Positions 49,971-60,000 of a stretch of 64,000 bases of DNA are shown in pieces; position 1 is the stretch's first letter, and each line of letters begins with the position of its first letter. Position numbers and translations under genes: made by a program. Under the pieces are notes generated by a model. That model saw only the letters and a list, made by a program, of their open reading frames with translations, did not search any database and was not told where the DNA came from. The stretch spans positions 7,603 to 71,602 of the forward strand of contig NZ_JNZO01000050.1 in NCBI RefSeq assembly GCF_000717595.1, in the 5' to 3' direction. The stretch is from Streptomyces flavochromogenes. GTDB taxonomy: Bacteria > Actinomycetota > Actinomycetes > Streptomycetales > Streptomycetaceae.

Positions 49971-52900
49971 TCAGCCGATGGCGCGTAGGGCGGTCCAGCC
50001 TCCTTCGCCGGCGATGAAGGGGGTGCCGTGGGTGGTGCGGCCGCCGGGGTAGAAGTAGAGTTTTCCGTCGCTTTTGATTGCCCAGAGGTCGGGGATGGTG
50101 TCGCCGTTGGCGTCGGGGGTTCCGGTGATCATGGGTATGGAGGCTGCTGTCCAGCCGCCGGTTCCGTAGACCTCGTCTTTGCCGGTTTTGGAGTTGGTGT
50201 CCGTGGCTAGCGAGGTGAGGTCGACGGCGTTGCCGGTGGCGGGTTTGCCGTGGCGCAGGAGTAGTCCGCGTCCGGTTTCCTCGCTGCGGTAGAGGAGGTC
50301 GGGTACGCCGTCACCGCTGATGTCGGCGACGCTGACGATGTCGCGGGTTGCTGCCCATGCGGTGCTGGTGAGCTGCCGGGCTTCGTTGAAGGCGGCTCCG
50401 GTGTAGCCGATGTAGGCCCAGAGCTGCTGGCCGGTGGTGGCGAGCATGTCGGGGAGGCCGTCTCCGGTGATGTCGCCGGTTGCTGTGATCTGGCTGAGCG
50501 TGGCGGGTTGGGGGGCGTTGCTGGGTAGCAGGATTTCGCGGCGTTTGGTGATGTTGACGGCTCCGTAGCCGTCGCCGGGGTAGACCCAGAGTTTGTCGCC
50601 GACGCGGGCGATGAGGTCTTGCAGGCCGTCGCCGCCGTAGAAGTCGCCGTTGTGGGTGATCAGTGCGCCGGTGAAGTGACCGGAGAGCGGTGCGGTGAAT
50701 GTTTCTTCGGTGTCGCCGCCGTTGGGGTCTTTGTTGGGGTTGTCGCGGTAGGCGGCGGACATGGAGATGTCGACGTCTCCGGTGCCTCTGGAGAGGTCCG
50801 TGGTGGCGTGTGAGGAGTAGAGGCGCAGGTTGCTGGCCGAGTTGAGGGCGAGCAGGTCGGGGAGTCTGTCGCCGGTGAAGTCGCCGGCGGCGTCGGCCTG
50901 GTCGCGGGGGGTGACGTAGAAGAGGAATTTCGTGGGTTCGGAGACGTGGCCTGCGCCGTCGACGGCTCTGACGTACAGGACGTTGGGGCCTGCCGAGGGG
51001 GGCTTGACGTTGCTGGCGGTGGCCCAGGTGGTCACGGGGGTACCGCTCGCGCGGGTGAGCGAGACTGGGTAGCTGTTGGTGTTGAAGCCGTATTCGTACC
51101 GGATGACGTCGCTGTCCAGGGCCCGGAAGTAGACGGTGCCGGGGGTGCCGAATTTCAGCTTGGACCAGTTGGCGTCCTCGGGGTCGTTTCCGAAGCTGTT
51201 CTCGCCGCTGTCGGCGTTGGGGAAGTCGTTGGAACCGACCCTTGGGGGGCGGGGGGCGGCGCTGTCGAAGATGAAGCGGCAGGGAAGTGTGGCCGGCGCG
51301 TACGGCGAGCTGGCGCCGGCGGCGTCGATCGCGCGGACCGACCACGAGTACATGGTGTTGTTGACCAGGCCGCTGGTGGAGAAGCCCGGGGTGGTGCGCG
51401 TGGCCGTGCTGGTGTCGCCGCCCACGGACACCGTCCCGGTGGACGTGAGCATGTCGCCGGTGATGTGCAACTTATTGGTCGGCCACATGGCGAAGTCGAG
51501 GTAGTCGAGGTTGCCGTCCCTGTCGGTGGACCGGGCGGTGAACGTGATGGCCTCGGCACCCACCCTGACATACGGGGGCGTGGTGGTGCACTTGAAGTCG
51601 GGGCCGAGGTCGAGGTTGGTGGGGGCGGTGGGGGGCCGGTTGTAGGTCAGCTCCAGATAGGGGGCGTTGTCACCGTCGGCCTGGAACTTCTTCCACGCGT
51701 GCTGCGACTTCTCGTCTCTGGCCCGCATGCCGAAGGTGATCATGCTTTTGCCCTGGTCGGCGGCTTTCTGCGCGGCGCCCAGGACGTTGAACGTCTCGTA
51801 GTCGTCCCGGCAGTGGGACTTGTAGCCGTGGGCGAAGCTGCGTGAGGGCGCGGCCAGGTTGGAGTCGGTCAGGGGAGGGGCGTTCTTCCAGTTGGTCCGT
51901 CCGTTGATGGGGCTGGTGACGTGGACGGACATGGCCCGCGCGCTGCAGGACCAGGAGTATGTCTCCAGCATCCGCAGGGTCGCCTTCTGGATCTTCGCGC
52001 CCTTGAGGTTCTTGTCGTACGCGATGTTGAAGTACGAGCGGGAGGTGCCCCAGGTGTCGGATTCGAAGCCGACCCGGGCCTCGTGGGTCCCGCCCTTGTT
52101 GAAGTCCTTGCCGTTGAAGAACGTGGCGTTGGGGTGGCGGCTGTAGGCGGTGGTCCAGTCCTGGGTGTGCTTCTTGACGGTGGGGTCGATGAAGACGGGG
52201 TAGACGGTTGCCGGGTCGTTGAGGAAGTCCTGGCTGGGTGTGAGCAGCCACGTTCCGTCGCCGAGTTCGGCTTCGACGATGTCGCCGCGGGACTCGGGGG
52301 AGGGGCCGTTGAGCAGCGGCAGGCTCAGTGTCGTGGCGTCACCGGTCTGGGAGGGGGCGGGCGTCGGCTCCGAGGGAACGGGTGGCAGCGGGGCGTCGGT
52401 GATCGTAGGAGCGGCCTCGTCCGTGGCCGTGGGCAGGACTTCGGCCTCGGGATCGACGTTGTCGTCGGCGAGTACGTCGGTGGTGCTGGGGGTCGGTTGC
52501 GGGGCGCTGGTGGTGGCGGCCGGCGTTTCGGGAGACTCCGGGGCGGTCGGCTGCGAGGAGGCGCCGAGTTGGCCGTCGGTGACGGCCGGCGCGCCGCTGC
52601 TGTCCCACATCAGCGGGGTCGGCGAGAGCGCGACCTCCTGGCCGTCGAGGTCCTCGGCCGTGACGATGCCGGAGGACGAATCGAGCCGGAACGTGAGCGA
52701 GGGGGAGGAGAGGCCGTACGACAGCTGCGCGACGCGCGGGTCGGCCGCGGCCTGGCGGTTCTTCACGACAAGGAGCTGGGCGAACCCGTCGTCCTCGGCT
52801 GTCAGGACCAGGTCGGCACCCGGGAGGATCTCCGGGTAGAGGGCGCGGGAGCCGTCGATGACCGGCGCGGGGACGGGCCCGGGCCAGGTGAGCTGGATCT

Positions 52901-53462
52901 CGTGGGTCTCGGGGATCTCGGCCGTGCCGCCGACGGTGAGGGTGACCAGGAGGCTGCCCGCCTCGCCCTCCGCCTTCAGGCTCTTGACGAGCGAGACCCG
53001 GTGCACTCGTCCGCGCGATGCCCGGTCCGCGCCGCCAGGACTGCCGCCGGAGAACACCATCCTCGTGTTCGTGGCCGCCGGCGCCCAGCCCGTGCCGGTC
53101 CGCTTCAGCGTCGTGTCGATCTTCTTCCACTCTTCGCCGGCCTTGGCCCAGACCGGGGAGGAGTACAGCTTCTTCGTCATCAGCCCGTCGGGACGGGCCC
53201 AGGTGGTCGAGCGCGCGGTCCGCAGCGCGGTGACTTCGACGGGCGTGCCGGCCTTGCGGGCCAGGGATGCCGCCGACGCCTCGCCCACCTTCTGCTCAGC
53301 CGGCTTGCCCGTGCCGTCCTTGCTGTCGGCCGGAAGAGTCGCCGCCTGGTCGCCGGAGCCTGCCTGGAAGCCGGCGTAGGTGATGCCGCCCGCTGCGAGC
53401 GCGGCCGCGACCACCATGGCACCCACGCGCCGTGCCGTCGGCCGCTGCCATGTCTGTCTCAT
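49971..53462 (-). CDS. Large secreted DNRLRE/FG-GAP protein
   Basis: 1163 residues from the ATG at 53462 (AAGGG 13 nt upstream; an ATG at 53531 lacks one). The N-terminus has an uncleaved-looking signal helix (VGAMVVAAALAAGGITYAGF). Then comes a domain of about 240 residues containing SLLVTLTVGGTAEIPETHEI. A Thr/Pro/Ala linker spans about 290-400. The DNRLRE domain follows (YSRHPNATFFNGKDFNKGGT, EARVGFESDTWGTSRSYFNI, KATLRMLETYSWSCSARAMS), then fibronectin-like text (WSVRAIDAAGASSPYAPATL), and finally C-terminal FG-GAP blades (DFTGDRLPDLLALNSASNLR, DITGDGLPDMLATTGQQLWA, DISGDGVPDLLYRSEETGRG). This architecture is often encoded next to Rhs genes in Streptomyces. It is divergent from the Rhs gene here. 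Confidence 0.9.
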   Translation of the reverse strand: MRQTWQRPTARRVGAMVVAAALAAGGITYAGFQAGSGDQAATLPADSKDGTGKPAEQKVGEASAASLARKAGTPVEVTALRTARSTTWARPDGLMTKKLYSSPVWAKAGEEWKKIDTTLKRTGTGWAPAATNTRMVFSGGSPGGADRASRGRVHRVSLVKSLKAEGEAGSLLVTLTVGGTAEIPETHEIQLTWPGPVPAPVIDGSRALYPEILPGADLVLTAEDDGFAQLLVVKNRQAAADPRVAQLSYGLSSPSLTFRLDSSSGIVTAEDLDGQEVALSPTPLMWDSSGAPAVTDGQLGASSQPTAPESPETPAATTSAPQPTPSTTDVLADDNVDPEAEVLPTATDEAAPTITDAPLPPVPSEPTPAPSQTGDATTLSLPLLNGPSPESRGDIVEAELGDGTWLLTPSQDFLNDPATVYPVFIDPTVKKHTQDWTTAYSRHPNATFFNGKDFNKGGTHEARVGFESDTWGTSRSYFNIAYDKNLKGAKIQKATLRMLETYSWSCSARAMSVHVTSPINGRTNWKNAPPLTDSNLAAPSRSFAHGYKSHCRDDYETFNVLGAAQKAADQGKSMITFGMRARDEKSQHAWKKFQADGDNAPYLELTYNRPPTAPTNLDLGPDFKCTTTPPYVRVGAEAITFTARSTDRDGNLDYLDFAMWPTNKLHITGDMLTSTGTVSVGGDTSTATRTTPGFSTSGLVNNTMYSWSVRAIDAAGASSPYAPATLPCRFIFDSAAPRPPRVGSNDFPNADSGENSFGNDPEDANWSKLKFGTPGTVYFRALDSDVIRYEYGFNTNSYPVSLTRASGTPVTTWATASNVKPPSAGPNVLYVRAVDGAGHVSEPTKFLFYVTPRDQADAAGDFTGDRLPDLLALNSASNLRLYSSHATTDLSRGTGDVDISMSAAYRDNPNKDPNGGDTEETFTAPLSGHFTGALITHNGDFYGGDGLQDLIARVGDKLWVYPGDGYGAVNITKRREILLPSNAPQPATLSQITATGDITGDGLPDMLATTGQQLWAYIGYTGAAFNEARQLTSTAWAATRDIVSVADISGDGVPDLLYRSEETGRGLLLRHGKPATGNAVDLTSLATDTNSKTGKDEVYGTGGWTAASIPMITGTPDANGDTIPDLWAIKSDGKLYFYPGGRTTHGTPFIAGEGGWTALRAIG

Positions 53463-54020
53463 CGGGTGAGGACCCTTCTTCCCAGCATTCCGGGCTCTGA
53501 CGGCACCGGCTGAAACCACGAAGCCGGCCATGACGTCAGGGAAGGGAGGGACTCCGGGTGGGGATCACGACCGCGCGCATGGCTGGGCGAGCCGATGATG
53601 GCCCATCAACCCCGGCGCGTCACCCTGCAGCTGATGCACGCCGGGGCAACTCAGTTCCGTCCGTGGACAGCGGCCGCGAGGCCGCGAACCTCGTGTGCAG
53701 GCGCCGAGAGCACCCTCGAGCGGAGAGAGAACGCATGAAAACGGGACGAAAGATCGCGACAATCAGTCACTTCATTGTGCGATGTGCATATCGCGCACAG
53801 TCGTCGTGCTTGGTCCTTGACCTGCGGAAATGTGACCCAACTTCAGAATCAGACCATCCGGTCGCATTCAGTCGACTACGTACCGTGACAATACTCACCT
53901 CCGGCGCATCACATCTGGAAATCCTTCACGAACTGCACGCAGAATCTGCGGGATCTGAAGTGCAATCACCTGCGGCCCGCCTTCCGGCTCCCGCTCCAGG
54001 TGGTCCGGAGGGACCTCGCC
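53463..54020. promoter_or_regulatory. Divergent promoter region between DNRLRE and Rhs genes
   Basis: About 560 bp with no credible gene. Base composition is clearly more AT-rich around 53740-53960 than in neighbouring genes. That stretch should carry the promoters of both divergent secreted-protein genes. I cannot pick -35/-10 hexamers with confidence. Confidence 0.45.
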
Positions 54021-57000
54021 TTGTTCGCTCGTCACCGCCAAGCCCGCCGCCGGGTTCGACGCACCGTCATACCCGCGCTCGGCGCAGCCCTGCTGGTGGG
54101 TCTCCTGCCTGCCCAGTCCCTGGCCATGCCACCGGACCCCGCGAACGCCGAGGCCGGGCGCGAGACCATCGAGACCGAACCGCTCGAGCTCGAAGAGATC
54201 GAGCTCGACAAGCCCGTCGAGGGCGAGACGTTCGAGAAGGACCTTCAGACGCTCAAGGCTGAGGTCCCCACCGACCAGCAGCAGGCACCCGCCGGGACGA
54301 CGACGCCACCGGCCGCCGACACCGAGTCCTTCACCTTCGGCTCCGCCCCCCTCAGCCCCGCCTCGTTCACGGCCGCCGCGACGGCGACGACGGAGGAAGG
54401 CGGCCTCACACAGATCCCGAACATCCCCGTCCTCGCCGGACAGGCCGCCGGCCACCCCGCCCCGACCGGCACGTGGCAGTTCACCGTCGTCGACCGCAGC
54501 AGCGAAATCAGCCAGACCGGCGAAGAAGCCCTCAAGGTCGGCTCCCTCGTCACCGTCCAGGCCCCTACGGCCGGCTCCGTGCCTCTCTCCGTGGGCATCA
54601 ACTACTCCACCTTCGAAAACCTCCACGGAGCCGACTGGGCCACACGCCTGCGCCTGGTCCAGTTCCCCGAGTGCTACCTCACCACGCCCCTCGAGCCGGC
54701 ATGCCAGGAGTACGAGGAACTCGAAACGGTCAACGACCCTGTCACCAACACCGTGACGGCCACGGTCGACACCGCCGCCGACGGCACCGTCACTCCCGCC
54801 AGCGCCACAGCACCCGGCGCCGCGTCCGGTCCGGCGGTCATGCAGGCCGCCTACACAACCGTCACCCCCACCGCCGCAGGCGGCGACAAGGCCGTCATCG
54901 GCGCCGTCGACTCCGGCGCAGGCCCGGGTGGCTCCTTCAAGGCCACACCGCTGGCCGCAAGTGGCAAGTGGTCCGCGGGCGGATCCTCCGGCGCGTTCAC
55001 CTACTCCTACCCGATGGTGATACCGCCCGCCCCGGCCGGCCCCGCCCCGAGCATCACGCTCTCCTACAACTCGCAATCCGTCGACGGCAAGACCGCCGTC
55101 TCATCCCCCCAGACATCATGGATCGGCGAAGGATGGGACTACAGTCCCGGCTTCATCGAACGCCGCTACCGCTCCTGCAAGGACGACACCCACAAGCTCA
55201 CCGACGACACCCCCAACAACACCGCCAAGGACGACAAGACCAGCAGCGACCTGTGCTGGGTCTCGTACAACGCGGTCATGTCCCTCGGCGGCAGCACCAC
55301 CGAACTCGTCCGCGACGCCGCGGCGAACAGCGACCCCGCGACCGACACCGAGATCTACCGTCCGCTGAAGGATGACGGCACCCGTATCGAGCGGATCGTC
55401 ACCGCCGGTACGAACGGGGACGACAACGGCGAGCACTGGCGGGTGACCACCACCGACGGCACCAAGTACCACTTCGGCCTGAACAAGGTGGGCGGCGCTC
55501 ACGCCGACAGCAACTCCGTCTCCACCGTCCCCGTCTTCGGCAACCACCCCGGCGAACCCTGCCACGCCACCGCCTTCGCCTCCTCCCGCTGCGGCGACGG
55601 CAAGCAGCAGGCATGGCGCTGGGGTCTGGACAAGGTCGAAGACGTCCACGGCAACGTCATGATCGTCAACTGGAAACAGGAGACGAACTACTACGCAGTC
55701 CGCGGCAAGCGCGACGGAGCCGCCCCTGAGCAGTACGAGCGCGCCGCCTACCCCGCCAGCATCGAGTACGGTCTGCGCGCAGCGGACTTGACCAAGCCTT
55801 CCGCGACGGTCGTGTTCGCCACCGACCAGCGCTGCCTGAAGACGACCGGCTGCGAACCAGGCAACTTCAAGCCCGGCAACCCCACCTCCTACCGGCCCTG
55901 GTGGGACACTCCCGGCAGCCTCAACTGCGCTTCCGGTTCCAAGCTCTGCCCGGCCTTCCCGTCCTTCTGGACCCAGCTCCGCCTCAAGACCGTCACCACC
56001 AACGCCGCCCGTGCCGGCCAGATTGGTCTCGGCCAGGTCGACACCTACACCCTCAACCACTCCTTCCCCGAAGACTGGTACGACACCGCCCCCGGCCTCT
56101 GGCTCAACTCCATCACCCGCCGGGGCTTCGCCCCCGGCGACACCACCGGGACTCCGCAGTCCAAGGACGGCGTCAGCTTCGACCACTACACCGTGGGGAA
56201 GCGGTCACACGAATCCCTCCGGAAGTACCTCCTCGACAAGCAGCTTCCCAACCTCGTCTCCCGGGACGCTGACGACAAGCGCCCCGGCTTCACCCGGCCC
56301 CGCATCGGCACCATCGCCACCGAAGCCGGCGCCGACATCGAAGTCGAATACCTCGGCGGCTGCCAGTACCAGCCCGCCATCGACAAGGGCAAGGCCAACG
56401 GCGCCTGCTACCCGGTCCACTGGTCCCCTGACGGCGAGGAGAAGGACCCCGCCAAGGCGTGGTTCAACAGGTACGTCGTCTACTCGGTCACCGAGACCGA
56501 CAAGGTCACCACCATCTTCGGCAAGCCCGTCAAGACCACCTACGACTACTCGGGCCCCGCATGGGCCAAGAGCGACGACGAGTTCCTCCGCCCCGCCTTG
56601 CGCACCTACAGCGACTGGCGCGGCTACCGCAGCGTCACCGTCACCAAGGGCCCCAGGACCACACCTCCCACCTCGGCACCCAAGCCCGGCGACCCGCCCC
56701 ACGCACCACCTTCCCAGTCGCAATCCACCACGCTCTACTTCCAGGGCGTGGGCGGCGAGGTACTGGACTCCGTCGACGGCACCGTGCTCCTCGCCGACGA
56801 CGCCCCCCAGTACGCCGGCATGACCGCCGAAACCATCACCTTCCTCAACTCCGGTATGTCCCCGACGTACTTCGACCACGACCGGATGACGAAGCCCCTC
56901 TTCAAGCACCGGACCCGCACCTTCCCCGACGTTTCAGTCGAGACCGCGTCGCGTGCCCGCAAGGCCGAAGACGGCACTGACCTGCCCGCCCTGCGCGCCT

Positions 57001-60000
57001 ACCGCACGGGCGTCAAGAAGACGGACAGCATCCAGGCTGACGGCGCGAACTGGCGAGGCGTCCGTACCACCACCCTCGACCGCGACAGCTACGGCCTGCC
57101 CACCGCCGTCGAAACCGCCGTCGTCACCCGCAACGGCACCACGGAAACCCTCTCCGAGCAGACCTGCACCAAGACCTCCTACGTCCACAACACCACCGCG
57201 TGGCTGATCGGACTGCCCAGCACCGTCCGCACCACCGCCACCACCTGCGCCGACCACGCCGGCGCCGACACCGCCACCGAACTCAAAGGCTCGGTCCACA
57301 GCCGCTACGACCACCTCGGCCACGGCGCCACCCCCACCAAGGGCCTCATGACCGACGTCGACGGCATCGACGGCACCGGCACCGCCCACTCCATCACCAC
57401 CAGCACCAACTACGACGATCTCGGCCGACTCACCAGCATCACCGCGCCCGAGACAGGCGAGACCAAGACCGAGTACACCCCGGCGACAGGGGGCCCGGTC
57501 ACCTCGGTCAAGACGTACAACGCCAAGAACCATCCCACCACCACGATCCTCGACCCCGGCCGGGCCCTCCCGCTGACGGTCACCGACCCCAACGGCCGCG
57601 TCACCCGCACCCAGTACGACGCCCTCGGCCGCCTCACCAGGGGATGGTCCCCCTCCCGGTCCGCCGGAACCCAGACCCCCACCGTCGAGATCGCCTACCA
57701 GACCGCGAACGTCGCCGCCGACGGCAAGACCAGCCCCGCAGCCGTCACCGTCATGACCCTCAAGGACGACGGCAGCTACGCCCGCCAGATCACGCTCTAC
57801 GACGGCCTGATGCGCCAGGTCCAGACCCAGTCCGAAGCCCACGGCCCCGGACGCATCGTCACCGACACCTCCTACGACGACCACGGCCTGGTCGCCGAAC
57901 AGACCAGCGGATACCTCGTCAAGGGCGAACCCGCCACCGACCTGTTCAAAGTCAAGTCCCCCACCCTCGTCAAGAGCCGGGTCAAGACCGTCTACGACGG
58001 CATGGAACGCCCCGTCAGGCAAATCCCATACCACGGACAGGCACGCCAAGCGTGGACCACCACCACCTACGGCGACACCACCACCGTCGTCGACCCCGCC
58101 GGCTCCACCGTCCCCACGACCACCACGGTCACCGACGCGCTGGGCCGCGTCACCGAGCTCAGGCACCACACCGGACCCGGCGCGTACCGCTCGACCACGT
58201 ACAGCTACGACAAGCGCGGCAACCGTGCGGGCGTCACCGACCCGGCCGGCAACACCTGGACCTACCTCCACGACACCCGCGGCCGCGTCACCTCGGCCAA
58301 GGACCCCGACACCGGCATCACCCAGACCCAGTACGACAACGCCGACCGCCCCACCATCGTCACCGACGCCCTCGGCCAGACCACCTACACCACCTACGAC
58401 GTACTCGGCCGCATCACCGCCGTTCACGAAGGATCCAAGCTGCAGGACCCGGTCAAGGCGTACACCTACGACCCGGCCGGAGCCCTCGGCCTGGCCTCGG
58501 AGTCCAAGCGCCGCACCACCACCGGCGACTACACCACCAAGATCACCGGCTACGACACCGAGTACCGCCCCACCGGCCGCCAGGTCACCATCCCCGCCAA
58601 TGCGATGACGACCGGCCTGTCCGGCACCTACGCCTACGACTACACCTACACCCCCACCGGAAAGCCGCTCTCCGTCACCCTTCCCGCCAAGGGCGGCCTG
58701 CCGGCCGAGAAGGTCATCACCCGCTACAACGAAGACGGCCTGCCCGAATCCACCTCCGGCAAGGCCTGGTACACCTCCGACGTCACCTACTCCCCGTACG
58801 GCGAAGTCCTCCGCTCCGTCTCCAGCGCACAGCCCTACCGCATCTGGACGACCAACTTCATCGACGAACACACCGGCCGCCTGACGCGCACCGTCACCGA
58901 CCGCGAAACGTCTGGCCCCCACCGCATCTCCGACACCGGCTACGCCTACGACACCGCAGGCATGATCACCGCCAGCGCACGCCAGGACGCGGTGACCAAC
59001 ACCAGCACCACCTGGGACAACCAGTGCTTCACCTACGACACCATGGGTGAACTGGTCAACGCCTGGACCTCGAACATCAAGCCCAACGGAACCGGCACCG
59101 GCTGCAAAGCCGCATCAGGAACCACCTGGGGCTACAACAGCACCGGCACACCCTCCAGCGGCCCCGTCGCCGACGCCGCCAACGCCCCGAACACCGAACC
59201 GGCCGGCCTGCCCGACACCGCACCCGCCGCAGGCACCATCGCCACCAACACCGGCACCCCCACCACAACACTCACCGGCCCCGTCACCGGCCAGGCCGCC
59301 TACCACCAGTCCTTCACATACGACTGGATCGGCAACCGCGCCAAAATGACCGAGCACGACCCGGCCGGCGACCCCACCAAGAACGTCAGCTACACCTACA
59401 ACTACAGCACCACCCAGCCCCACACCCTCACCTCCGCCACCTCCACCACCGCGGGCAAGAACAGCGCCTACACCTACAACCCCACAGGCACCACCAAAAC
59501 CCGCGACCTGCCCGGCGGCACACCCGGCACCCCGGAACAGACGCTCCAGTGGACACCCGAGCATCAACTCGAGTCGAACACCGTAGGCGCCACCAAGACC
59601 ACCTACGTCTACGACGCCGACGGCAACCGCATCCTCGAAAACTCACCCACCGGCAGCACCCTCTACCTCGGCGAAACCGAACTCACCACCGACACCGTCG
59701 GCCTCATCACCCGCGCCACCCGCGCCTACACCCAGCCCGGCACACCCACGGTCACCCGAACCAGCGTCGACCGGTCCGCTGCTCACAACGTCAGCGTCCT
59801 GCTCACCGACCACCTCGGCACCGCACACACCGCAGTCGAAGCCGGCGACAACCAGCCCGTCACCCGCCGCGCCTTCAAGCCCTACGGCGAAACCCGCGGC
59901 CCCAAGCCGGCCAACTGGCCCAACAAACGCAGCTACCTCGGCGTCGGCATCGACGACACCACCACCGGACTCACCCACATCGGCGCCCGCGAATACGACC

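Noticed and set aside
51921..53513. 530-codon plus-strand frame opposite the DNRLRE gene
   Set aside because: Gly/Val/Arg-rich shadow of a gene with clear signal peptide and domains.
53740..53960. Riboswitch or structured RNA in the AT-richer divergent region
   Set aside because: No conserved riboswitch core or convincing long-range pairing could be recognised by eye.
56934..58922. Long open frames antisense or out of frame to the Rhs gene (662 and 616 codons)
   Set aside because: They lie wholly inside the Rhs coding frame, have Arg/His/Pro or Gly/Val-rich text and no motifs. High third-position GC creates such shadows.
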